Part shown: positions 1 to 5,484 of the stretch, in pieces
Position numbering within the stretch: the first letter of the stretch is position 1
How the letters are laid out: the number at the start of each line of letters is the position of its first letter
From: Pseudoflavonifractor sp035562355
Lineage (GTDB): Bacteria; Bacillota; Clostridia; Oscillospirales; Oscillospiraceae
Length of the DNA: 6,150 nucleotides
Assembly (NCBI GenBank): GCA_035562355.1
Contig: DATMXU010000071.1
Span: forward strand, 1 to 6,150
Direction of reading: 5' to 3'
Notes under the pieces: generated by a model
What the model saw: the letters and a program-made list of their open reading frames with translations, nothing else
Told to the model about the DNA's origin: nothing
Database searches by the model: none
Program-made: the position numbers and the translations under genes

Positions 1-6
1 AGGTGG
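1..6 (+). promoter_or_regulatory. Ribosome binding site of the first dehydrogenase gene
   Basis: AGGTGG lies six bases before the ATG at 13 and favours that start over the in-frame ATG at 22, which would be 15 bases away. The TAG at 7-9 could be the stop codon of an upstream operon gene ending Arg-Trp, but only two codons are visible, so this is a guess. Confidence 0.6.
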
Positions 7-12
7 TAGCTT

Positions 13-1044
13 ATGGAAACTATGCAGGCCGCCGTGGTATACGGCGACGGCACGCTGGAGGTCCGCGCGGTCCCTCTGCCGGAGATTGGTCCCTATCAAG
101 CCCTGGTCCGGCTGTCCTGGGGAGCTACCTGCGCGGGCACCGACCAGCGCGTCATTGAGGGCGGGCATCCCAATCCCATCGCCTACCCTGCCATCCTGGG
201 CCACGAGAGCGTGGGGCGGGCCATGCGGCTGGGTGAAAAGGTGTGCAGCTTTCGGGAAGGGGACCTGCTTGCACGGGTAGGCACCCCACCGCTGCCCCAG
301 GTGGGGCTGGGCGTCTGCTGGGGCGGCTTTGCCCAATACGGCGTGGCCACCGACTGGCGGGCTATGGAGGCCGACGGTTTGCCCAGGAAACAGTGGGACA
401 AGGCCCGGGTACAGCAGGTCATCCCCAACGACGTGGACGAGCGGTCCGCGCCCATGTTCATCACCTGGAGGGAGACCCTGAGCTATACCGACCGCGTGGG
501 CGTAAAGCGGGGAGACCAGGTGCTGGTGGCGGGCAGCGGGGCCAATGCCCTTGCCTTCATTGCCCACTGCGCCTACGCTGGCGCCCGCGTGGTCTCCCTG
601 GGGAGCGCCAAGCGGAGCCGGGACGCCCTGGACCTGGGCGCCGCGGCCGCCCTGGACTACGCGAGCACTCAGCTGGATCGCGACCTGGCCGGGGCCTTCC
701 CCGACGGGCTCGACCTCATTTTGGACGCGGTGGGCCACCCCGAAAACACGAACGCCGCCCTTCCCCTCCTCCGGGGCGGCGGCACGGTGGCGGTCTACGG
801 CTGGGGGAACCGCACGGGCTACGGCGTCAATCCCTTTCTGGCAAAGGACAGCTTTCGGGTCTACTGCGGCGGCTACGACGAGGCCGAAACTCATGAGGAG
901 GTCCTGCGCCGGGTCCGGGAGGGGGCGCTGGACGCGCAGCGCTGGTACTCCCAGAGCGAGCCCATTCCCCTCAGGGATCTGGTCTCGGCGTATCGGCGGC
1001 TGCAGCGGCGGGAGGCCTATAAATTCCTCATCGACCTTACCTGA
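13..1044 (+). CDS. Zinc-dependent medium-chain alcohol/polyol dehydrogenase (MDR family)
   Basis: This is a 343-residue cytoplasmic oxidoreductase expected to interconvert an alcohol and a ketone or aldehyde with NAD(P). The N-terminal GroES-like catalytic domain (about 1-150) carries candidate catalytic-zinc ligands: Cys40 in GATCAGTD and His64-Glu65 in GHES. The Rossmann domain (about 160-300) shows GSGANA at 174-179. After the second strand (VVSLGSAKR) there is no acidic residue but Ser, Lys and Arg, which hints at NADP(H). The four-Cys structural zinc loop of classical alcohol dehydrogenases is absent: only Cys102 lies in that region. Length is normal for the threonine/sorbitol dehydrogenase-like group. 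It is the first complete gene of an operon and ends 19 bases before the short-chain dehydrogenase. The substrate is not identifiable; a sugar acid or polyol is inferred from the neighbours. The promoter must lie left of the window. Confidence 0.9.
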   Translation: METMQAAVVYGDGTLEVRAVPLPEIGPYQALVRLSWGATCAGTDQRVIEGGHPNPIAYPAILGHESVGRAMRLGEKVCSFREGDLLARVGTPPLPQVGLGVCWGGFAQYGVATDWRAMEADGLPRKQWDKARVQQVIPNDVDERSAPMFITWRETLSYTDRVGVKRGDQVLVAGSGANALAFIAHCAYAGARVVSLGSAKRSRDALDLGAAAALDYASTQLDRDLAGAFPDGLDLILDAVGHPENTNAALPLLRGGGTVAVYGWGNRTGYGVNPFLAKDSFRVYCGGYDEAETHEEVLRRVREGALDAQRWYSQSEPIPLRDLVSAYRRLQRREAYKFLIDLT

Positions 1045-1050
1045 ATGAAA

Positions 1051-1055
1051 AGGAG
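1051..1055 (+). promoter_or_regulatory. Ribosome binding site of the short-chain dehydrogenase gene
   Basis: AGGAG sits eight bases before the ATG at 1064, inside the 19-base gap after the previous stop. It fixes that start and supports cotranscription. The ATG at 1045 is in another frame. Confidence 0.75.
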
Positions 1056-1063
1056 CGGACGAC

Positions 1064-1897
1064 ATGAGCGACACTCTGTTCAGCGTGGAAAACAAGATCT
1101 GCATCGTCACCGGCGGGCTGGGCCAGCTGGGCGCGCAATACGTGAGGGCCCTGTTCGAGCGGGGGGCGCGGGTGGCGGTATTCTCCCGCTCGGCCCGCCC
1201 CGAGACGGCTGAGCGGCTCTTTTCTGAGGCCGAGCGCGATACCGGGCGGCTCCAGTTCTACCAGGTGGACATCACAAAAAAGGCAGACCTGAATGCGGCG
1301 CTGGATGCGATGGAGCGCCTCTGGGGCGAGGCGCCCGACGTGCTGGTGAACAACGCCGGCATCGACACCCAGCCCAGCGCCCCTCCGGAGGTCTCCGGCC
1401 CCTTTGAGCAGTTCCCCGAGGAGGTCTTCCGGGAAGTGGTGGACGTAAACCTGGTAGGGACCTTCCTGGCCTGCCAGGCGGTGGGCTCCCGAATGGCCGG
1501 GAGCGGCAAGGGCGGCTCCATCATCAACATCGGCTCCATCTACGGCATGGTCTCTCCCATACAGGACATCTACGCCTACAAGAAAGAGTTGACCGGAGTG
1601 CCCTTCATCAAGCCGGTGGCTTACAGTGCGGCCAAATCGGGCGTATACAACCTCACCCGCTACCTCGCCACTTACTGGGGCAAGCAAAACATCCGGGTGA
1701 ACACCCTCACCCTCTCCGGCGTGTGGCGCGAAACCCAGGACGCGCGTTTCCAGGCCAATTACTGCGCCCGCATCCCTATCGGCCGCATGGCCCGGGAGGA
1801 CGAATACAACGGCGCGGTGGTCTTCCTGGCGTCGGACGCCTCCCGGTATATGACCGGCTCCAACATGATCGTGGACGGAGGGTGGACGGCGTGGTAA
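1064..1897 (+). CDS. Short-chain dehydrogenase/reductase with extended Ser-Tyr loop (classical SDR, PtmA-like)
   Basis: This is a 277-residue single-domain Rossmann oxidoreductase. The cofactor motif TGGLGQLG is at 16-23 and NNAG at 96-99. The catalytic tetrad is complete: Asn129, Ser158 (NIGSIYG), Tyr187 and Lys191 (YSAAK). The C-terminal GSNMIVDGGW is typical of classical SDRs. Ser41-Arg42 after the second strand suggests NADP(H). Ser158 and Tyr187 are 29 residues apart, whereas classical SDRs have about 13, so roughly 16 residues (around 170-185) are inserted next to the active site. From memory, a similar long loop occurs in PtmA-type enzymes of nonulosonic acid (flagellin sugar) pathways. 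The last codons overlap the aldolase start and contain its ribosome binding site, so the two genes are probably translationally coupled. The likely role is oxidation or reduction of a sugar-derived hydroxyl; the substrate is unknown. Confidence 0.92.
   Translation: MSDTLFSVENKICIVTGGLGQLGAQYVRALFERGARVAVFSRSARPETAERLFSEAERDTGRLQFYQVDITKKADLNAALDAMERLWGEAPDVLVNNAGIDTQPSAPPEVSGPFEQFPEEVFREVVDVNLVGTFLACQAVGSRMAGSGKGGSIINIGSIYGMVSPIQDIYAYKKELTGVPFIKPVAYSAAKSGVYNLTRYLATYWGKQNIRVNTLTLSGVWRETQDARFQANYCARIPIGRMAREDEYNGAVVFLASDASRYMTGSNMIVDGGWTAW
1877..1882 (+). promoter_or_regulatory. Ribosome binding site of the aldolase gene, inside the SDR coding sequence
   Basis: GGAGGG lies eight bases before GTG 1891, within the codons for the conserved Asp-Gly-Gly-Trp end of the SDR. 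It decides the aldolase start: no in-frame ATG lies near, and the next one (1948) would remove the first barrel strand. Confidence 0.75.
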
Positions 1898-2781
1898 ACG
1901 AGGCGCGCAGAGCCATAGAGGGTATCTACTCCGCCCTCATCACCCCCATGGACAAAAACGAGAACCTCAACCGTTCCGCCCTGCGCGCTCTGGTGGACGC
2001 CGAGCTCAGCGACGGCGTGGAGGGGTTTTACTGCTGCGGCTCCTCGGGGGAGGGCCTGCTCCTCACCCTGGAGGAGCGGAAAAAGGTGCTGGAAGTCACA
2101 CTGGACCAGGCTGCCGGGCGGGTCCCCGTCATCGCCCACGTGGGCACCCTCCGCACCGCCGACGTCATTGGGCTCGCCCGGCACGCCAAAGCAGCCGGGG
2201 CGGCCGCGGTGTCTATGATACCACCCTACTATTATAAATTTTCCATGCCGGAGATCGTGGACTACTATCAGGCCGTGCTGGACGCAGTGCCCGGGCTGCC
2301 CGTCATCCTCTACAACATCCCCCAGTTCACCGGCGTCTCGTTTAACAAGGAAAACGCGGGCGCTCTGCTAGAAAACGAGTGGGTCGCGGGCATCAAGCAC
2401 ACCTCCCAGGACCTCTACGGACTGGAGCGCATGCGCGCGGCCTACCCCGACAAGGTATACTTCAACGGCTTTGACGAGATGTACCTCCCCGCCCTTACCA
2501 TAGGGGCCGCCTCCGCTGTTGGCACCACCGTCAACCTCTTTGCTCCCACCTTTCTCGGCCTGCGGGAGGCTTTCGGCCGGGGCGACCTGGCCGCCGCCGG
2601 AGACCTCCAGTCCCTCGTCAACCGGCGTGTGGAGACCATGGTGCGGGCCGGCATTTTCTCTGCCGTCAAGTACGGCTGGACCCTCCGGGGTATCGACTGC
2701 GGCGCGTGCCGCGCCCCATTCGCCCCCCTCACCGAGGAGAGCAAACGGCTGCTGGAGTTGCTGCTCCGGGAGAAAAACTGA
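1891..2781 (+). CDS. DHDPS/N-acetylneuraminate lyase family aldolase (NanA-like)
   Basis: This is a 296-residue class I pyruvate-dependent aldolase, normal length for this TIM-barrel family. Starting at GTG 1891, the carboxylate-binding motif GSSGE is at 50-54, Tyr141 in YNIP, and the Schiff-base Lys169 in GIKHTSQDLY. FNGFDE brings Asp195-Glu196, matching the pair that binds the glycerol tail in sialate lyase; VGTTVN has Thr212 where E. coli NanA has Ser208. The Arg expected in true DHDPS after YN.P is replaced by Gln145-Phe146, so lysine biosynthesis is unlikely. The expected reaction is reversible cleavage of N-acetylneuraminate or a related 2-keto-3-deoxy acid to pyruvate and a sugar or aldehyde. 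The family is certain; the sialate-lyase subfamily is likely; the natural substrate is open. The gene overlaps the SDR stop by seven bases, ends the operon, and is followed by a strong terminator. No sialidase, ManNAc kinase/epimerase or sialate transporter gene is visible. Confidence 0.9.
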   Translation: MVNEARRAIEGIYSALITPMDKNENLNRSALRALVDAELSDGVEGFYCCGSSGEGLLLTLEERKKVLEVTLDQAAGRVPVIAHVGTLRTADVIGLARHAKAAGAAAVSMIPPYYYKFSMPEIVDYYQAVLDAVPGLPVILYNIPQFTGVSFNKENAGALLENEWVAGIKHTSQDLYGLERMRAAYPDKVYFNGFDEMYLPALTIGAASAVGTTVNLFAPTFLGLREAFGRGDLAAAGDLQSLVNRRVETMVRAGIFSAVKYGWTLRGIDCGACRAPFAPLTEESKRLLELLLREKN

Positions 2782-2783
2782 AC

Positions 2784-2821
2784 AAAAAAACCCGTCTTTC
2801 CCAATGGGAAGACGGGTTTTT
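2784..2821. terminator. Bidirectional intrinsic terminator between convergent genes
   Basis: A hairpin with CCCGTCTT at 2791-2798 pairing with AAGACGGG at 2809-2816, plus CCC/GGG around an AAT loop and one bulged T, is flanked by seven A on the left and five T on the right. Read on either strand it is a GC-rich stem followed by a U-tract. It sits just after the aldolase stop and 12 bases from the stop of the convergent membrane-protein gene, so it probably ends both transcripts. Confidence 0.9.
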
Positions 2822-2833
2822 GATGTTTGAGGC

Positions 2834-3559
2834 CTAGCTCCTCCGGCGACCCAGGAAACGCAGGAGGTAGAGAAAGAGGTTGATAAAGTCCAGATAGAGC
2901 TGGAGGGCGGAAAAGATGGAGGCCTTCTTCAGCATGAGATCGTCCCCCTGGTAGGCGGCATAGTAGGCCTTGATCTTCTGGGTATCATAGGCGGTGAAGG
3001 CCAGGAAGACGGCGATGCCCACCAGGCAAAGGATGCGCTCAAACGCCCCCAGAGCCGGGATGAACATAGACAGCAGACCGAAGACGATAAGGAAGATCAG
3101 CCCGCCCACCAGAATATTGCGGATACGGGACAGGTCGGCCTTGGTGACCCAGCCGAAGAGGGCCATGCCGCCGAAATAGAGGGCGGTGGCGCCGAAGACC
3201 AGGATGAGACTGAACACGTCGTAATAGAGCAGGTAGACGGAGAAGACAATCCCGTTGAGCACCGCGTAAGTAAAAAACAATGCGCGGGCCGCGCCGACCG
3301 ACATCTTATTGATGCGCGCGCTGAGGACAAGGACCACCGCTACCTCGGCCACAAATAAAACCAGGAGGACGCTCGGGATACTGAAAACCGCAACGATCAG
3401 GCCGCTTGCCACCAGCCCTATCGCCGTCAGAAAGGTCACCAGCAAACCCGCGAACATCCACAAAAAGGTCTTTGCGGTGTAGACGCCGACGCTCTCGGCC
3501 GGGACATACTGCCCCTGATAGCCCCCATCGGAAAATGTCTGATTTTCATTGAATTCCAT
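2834..3559 (-). CDS. Bax inhibitor-1/YccA family seven-helix membrane protein
   Basis: This is a 241-residue integral membrane protein. A polar N-tail of about 25 residues (MEFNENQTFSDGGYQGQYVP) precedes seven hydrophobic segments at roughly 31-53, 57-80, 91-112, 115-138, 148-170, 174-191 and 216-236, with a basic end (GRRRS). The family signature is visible in TAYDTQKIK (Asp192) near the sixth helix and YLDFINLFL (Asp224) in the seventh. From the Bacillus homologue YetJ, two such Asp residues form a pH-sensitive latch in a calcium-leak channel; that function is carried over by family and is not shown here. Start ATG 3559 is preceded by AAGGGAG (3570-3576) ten bases away. The gene stands alone, converging on the aldolase and diverging from the LysM-CAP gene. 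A calcium-leak or membrane-stress role is possible. Confidence 0.92.
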   Translation of the reverse strand: MEFNENQTFSDGGYQGQYVPAESVGVYTAKTFLWMFAGLLVTFLTAIGLVASGLIVAVFSIPSVLLVLFVAEVAVVLVLSARINKMSVGAARALFFTYAVLNGIVFSVYLLYYDVFSLILVFGATALYFGGMALFGWVTKADLSRIRNILVGGLIFLIVFGLLSMFIPALGAFERILCLVGIAVFLAFTAYDTQKIKAYYAAYQGDDLMLKKASIFSALQLYLDFINLFLYLLRFLGRRRS

Positions 3560-3588
3560 TGCTACAAAACTCCCTTGTCCGCAGAGAC

Positions 3589-3606
3589 TTTCCGGCCTTC
3601 CGGAAA
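3589..3606. repeat. Inverted repeat in the leader of the BI-1 gene
   Basis: TTTCCGG and CCGGAAA are separated by CCTT, a perfect seven-pair stem with a four-base loop. It lies between the candidate -10 box and the ribosome binding site of the leftward BI-1 gene, so it would fall near the 5' end of that mRNA. It could be an operator or a stabilising 5' hairpin; there is no evidence to choose. Confidence 0.5.
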
Positions 3607-3620
3607 ACGGACCTATCTAT

Positions 3621-3626
3621 AGTATA
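3621..3626 (-). promoter_or_regulatory. Candidate -10 box of the BI-1 gene promoter
   Basis: On the - strand this reads TATACT, five of six matches to TATAAT, about 62 bases before the BI-1 start in an AT-rich stretch. No good -35 hexamer is seen 16-18 bases upstream, so the promoter is only tentative. Confidence 0.35.
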
Positions 3627-3680
3627 CACGATAATGCGCAAAACAGAAAGAGAAATTTATTTGTGCAATATCTTCCTGCT

Positions 3681-3699
3681 ATTTGGCCACAATTTGGCC
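3681..3699. repeat. Direct repeat ATTTGGCC, 11 bases apart, before the LysM-CAP gene
   Basis: ATTTGGCC occurs at 3681-3688 and again at 3692-3699, one helical turn apart. The same stretch also contains GGCCA and TGGCC as a small inverted repeat around CAATT. It lies just upstream of the candidate -10 of the rightward gene, a position suited to a regulator. No known operator was recognised. Confidence 0.4.
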
Positions 3700-3707
3700 T
3701 GTTTTTT

Positions 3708-3713
3708 TATATT
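3708..3713 (+). promoter_or_regulatory. Candidate -10 box of the LysM-CAP gene promoter
   Basis: TATATT matches TATAAT at five of six positions, 67 bases before the ATG at 3781. TTGGCC at 3683-3688 is a possible -35 but the 19-base spacing is long. An alternative pair is TTGGCC 3694-3699 with AATATT 3717-3722 at 17-base spacing. Both are weak. Confidence 0.3.
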
Positions 3714-3765
3714 CCCAATATTTTTACATTGAATTCCCTGTCTCGGCAGTGCTAACCTCTTGAAA

Positions 3766-3772
3766 AAGGAGG
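3766..3772 (+). promoter_or_regulatory. Ribosome binding site of the LysM-CAP gene
   Basis: AAGGAGG lies eight bases before ATG 3781 and picks that start over the in-frame TTG at 3760, which lies upstream of this site. Confidence 0.85.
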
Positions 3773-3780
3773 TTTTACCC

Positions 3781-4383
3781 ATGAAAAAAATTTTGTCCAA
3801 GATCGCCGCGGCTGCCCTCGCCGTTGCGCTCCTGTCCACGGGTGCGTCGGCCCTGTCCTATACCGTGGTGCAGGGGGATACCATGTGGAAACTGGCCGTT
3901 AAGTATCAGGTTGGCACCAGCGAGATCATCAGCGCCAACCCCCAGATTTCAAATCCCAACCTCATCTATCCCGGCCAGGCGCTGACCATTCCCACCCTGG
4001 ACAGCAGCGTCTCCGCCTATGAGGCTGAGGTCGTCCGCCTGGTGAACGTGGCCCGGGCCCAGAACGGCCTGGCGCCCCTGACCACCAACTGGGAGCTCTC
4101 CCGCGTGGCCCGGTACAAGTCTCAGGACATGGTGGATAAGCACTACTTCTCCCATACCAGCCCTACTTATGGCACCCCGTTCCAGATGATGAAGGCCTTC
4201 GGCCTCACCTACCGCACTGCGGGTGAGAATATCGCCTATGGCCAGCGCACGCCCCAGGAGGTAGTCACTGCCTGGATGAACTCCAGCGGCCACCGTGCCA
4301 ACATCCTCAACGCGTCGTACACCCAGATCGGCGTGGGATATGTGGCCAAGGGAGATTACTGGACTCAGATGTTTATCGGGTAA
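3781..4383 (+). CDS. Secreted LysM + CAP (SCP/YkwD-like) protein
   Basis: This is a 200-residue exported protein. It begins with a signal peptide of about 24 residues (MKKILSK, then a hydrophobic Ala/Leu core, likely cleaved after GASA). One LysM domain (about 27-71, YTVVQGDTMWKLA to YPGQALTIP) should bind peptidoglycan. A CAP domain follows (about 79-200) with the expected pocket residues: a His in HYFSH (121 or 125), Glu149 in GENIA and His171 in SGHRANI. The end, YWTQMFIG, is the usual last strand of the domain, so the protein looks complete. Similar LysM-CAP and YkwD proteins occur widely in spore-forming Firmicutes, some tied to the spore coat or cell wall; the biochemical activity of bacterial CAP domains is mostly unsettled. 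The gene stands alone, with a strong ribosome binding site before it and a palindromic terminator after it. Confidence 0.93.
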   Translation: MKKILSKIAAAALAVALLSTGASALSYTVVQGDTMWKLAVKYQVGTSEIISANPQISNPNLIYPGQALTIPTLDSSVSAYEAEVVRLVNVARAQNGLAPLTTNWELSRVARYKSQDMVDKHYFSHTSPTYGTPFQMMKAFGLTYRTAGENIAYGQRTPQEVVTAWMNSSGHRANILNASYTQIGVGYVAKGDYWTQMFIG

Positions 4384-4395
4384 GCAAGGCCCGTA

Positions 4396-4441
4396 AAGAG
4401 GACCGGCGCGCATGCGCGCCGGTCCTCTTCGTCCCTTTTTT
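4396..4441 (+). terminator. Palindromic terminator after the LysM-CAP gene
   Basis: AAGAGGACCGGCGCGC at 4396-4411 pairs perfectly with 4414-4429 around a central AT, 34 bases in all. Folded as RNA it gives about a 15-pair stem with a CATG loop. Six T follow at 4436-4441, after CGTCCC, so the U-tract is further from the stem than usual. It begins 12 bases after the stop codon. There is no matching T-run for the other strand. Confidence 0.75.
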
Positions 4442-4499
4442 CCCCTGCCGCTCTTCCCTTTTCCGCGAAAATCGTCTAAACTGATAGAAAAGGCTGGCG

Positions 4500-4506
4500 A
4501 AAGGAG
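4500..4506 (+). promoter_or_regulatory. Ribosome binding site of the exonuclease gene
   Basis: AAAGGAG lies eight bases before ATG 4515 and fixes that start, so the long N-terminal region before the nuclease domain is truly part of the protein. No clear promoter was found in the roughly 60 bases after the preceding terminator. Confidence 0.8.
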
Positions 4507-4514
4507 CTGTTTTT

Positions 4515-5312
4515 ATGATCTCTCCCACTGGGGAGTGGACGCGGTTTTTCTCCGAGGAGGAGACGCTGACATATATGAAGGCCTGTGGCCTGGCCGCCTC
4601 CGGCGCGGCGTGGCTCAAGGATCTGACCTACTCGGGTTTTTACACGGACGGGCCCGTTCGGTGCAGCCTGGTGGGCTCCGCCGGGCCGGATGCCGCCGTG
4701 ATCGAGCTGGCGGGCGGGCTCCACTGTGTCAATACCGACCACCTGAGGGACATGCAGCGGGGTGCGGCCGCCTCTTCCATGCCCCTCCAGTACGTGGTGC
4801 TCGACATTGAGACCACCGGTTTCCGCAAGGTAGAGGACAGCATCATTGAGATTGCCGCCGTTCGGTTTCGAAATGGCGCGGAGGCCGGGCGGTACAGTGC
4901 CCTTGTCAGGGCGGAGGTCCCTCTCCCGCTGGATATCCAGGCCCTGACCGGGATCACCCCTGATATGCTGTCCGGCGCCCCCCGTATCGGGGAGGTGCTG
5001 CCCGGTTTTCTGGACTTTATCGGCGCCGACCCGCTGGTGGGGCATAATCTAGTGTCCTTCGACCTGCCATTCCTGCAGTACAAGGCCCAGCGCCTCGGCC
5101 TGAAGATACTTAATAGCGCCATCGATACGCTGCCCCTGGCGCGAAAGGCCTACCCGGAGCTGCCTCGCCACACGCTGGAGTTTTTGAAGGAGGCCTTGTC
5201 CATCGCGGTCTCCACCTCCCACCGCGCCCTGCCGGACGTCCTCACCACTGCTGCGCTCTATCAGCGCTGCGCGGACAGGCTGCTGGCCGGGGGGATGGTA
5301 AGGAGCAGATGA
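4515..5312 (+). CDS. DnaQ-like DEDDh 3'-5' exonuclease with unassigned N-terminal region
   Basis: This is a 265-residue cytoplasmic nuclease. The exonuclease domain spans about 92-252 and has all five DEDDh residues: Asp97 and Glu99 in VVLDIETTG (ExoI), Asp183 in GHNLVSFDLPFL (ExoII), and His236 with Asp241 in HRALPDV (ExoIII). These bind two metal ions and remove nucleotides from 3' ends; the family includes the polymerase III epsilon subunit and the PolC proofreading domain. LTGITPDML (144-152) is also typical. With no polymerase or other recognised domain, it is a stand-alone exonuclease, probably in DNA repair or RNA turnover. The first 90 residues match nothing I recognise; they hold a short acidic N-terminal segment and a predicted alpha/beta stretch (about 48-76). 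The gene appears monocistronic, with a palindrome after it. Confidence 0.92.
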   Translation: MISPTGEWTRFFSEEETLTYMKACGLAASGAAWLKDLTYSGFYTDGPVRCSLVGSAGPDAAVIELAGGLHCVNTDHLRDMQRGAAASSMPLQYVVLDIETTGFRKVEDSIIEIAAVRFRNGAEAGRYSALVRAEVPLPLDIQALTGITPDMLSGAPRIGEVLPGFLDFIGADPLVGHNLVSFDLPFLQYKAQRLGLKILNSAIDTLPLARKAYPELPRHTLEFLKEALSIAVSTSHRALPDVLTTAALYQRCADRLLAGGMVRSR

Positions 5313-5324
5313 TCGGGTCGGCCC

Positions 5325-5372
5325 GGGGGAAGAAACGGGACACATCGTACGATGTGTCCCGTTTCTTCCCCC
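5325..5372. terminator. Perfect 48-base palindrome between convergent genes, probable bidirectional terminator
   Basis: Arms of 23 bases at 5325-5347 and 5350-5372 are exact reverse complements around a central TA. It begins 13 bases after the exonuclease stop and ends 112 bases beyond the stop of the convergent GntR gene. No T-run lies outside the palindrome. However, the inner stem CGGGACACATCG with its partner is followed on either strand by TTTCTT, a weak U-tract paired with AAGAAA in the arm, so it may still end both transcripts. Alternatives are an mRNA-end stabiliser or a cruciform. Confidence 0.65.
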
Positions 5373-5484
5373 ACATAAATTCAATCGATAACTGTGTCAA
5401 TGATTTGTTTCCAATCGTCCGGACTGCCAGGATTGCTGCAATCTGTTTCCGCGCTGGAACGCTAAGTGCGTTTGAACCCTGATT

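Noticed and set aside
243..896. Long + strand reading frame inside the first dehydrogenase gene
   Set aside because: It is an off-frame shadow in GC-rich DNA with a Pro/Gly/Arg-rich, featureless product, while the main frame has clear dehydrogenase motifs.
1723..1890. Upstream extension of the aldolase to ATG 1723
   Set aside because: The extra residues are Arg/Pro/Gly-rich shadow of the SDR; the GTG at 1891 has an ideal ribosome binding site and gives normal family length.
3549..3755. 68-codon + strand frame in the divergent control region
   Set aside because: It overlaps the BI-1 start and both candidate promoters, has no ribosome binding site, and its product shows no motif.
4412..4810. 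+ strand frame beginning in the terminator and overlapping the exonuclease
   Set aside because: Its start lies inside the palindromic terminator and the product is low complexity; the exonuclease frame has a good ribosome binding site and the full catalytic set.
5372..5400. Leftward promoter with TTGACA on the - strand
   Set aside because: The -35 is perfect, but the -10 (TATGTG) is poor and it would fire into the palindrome and antisense to the exonuclease, so chance is more likely.
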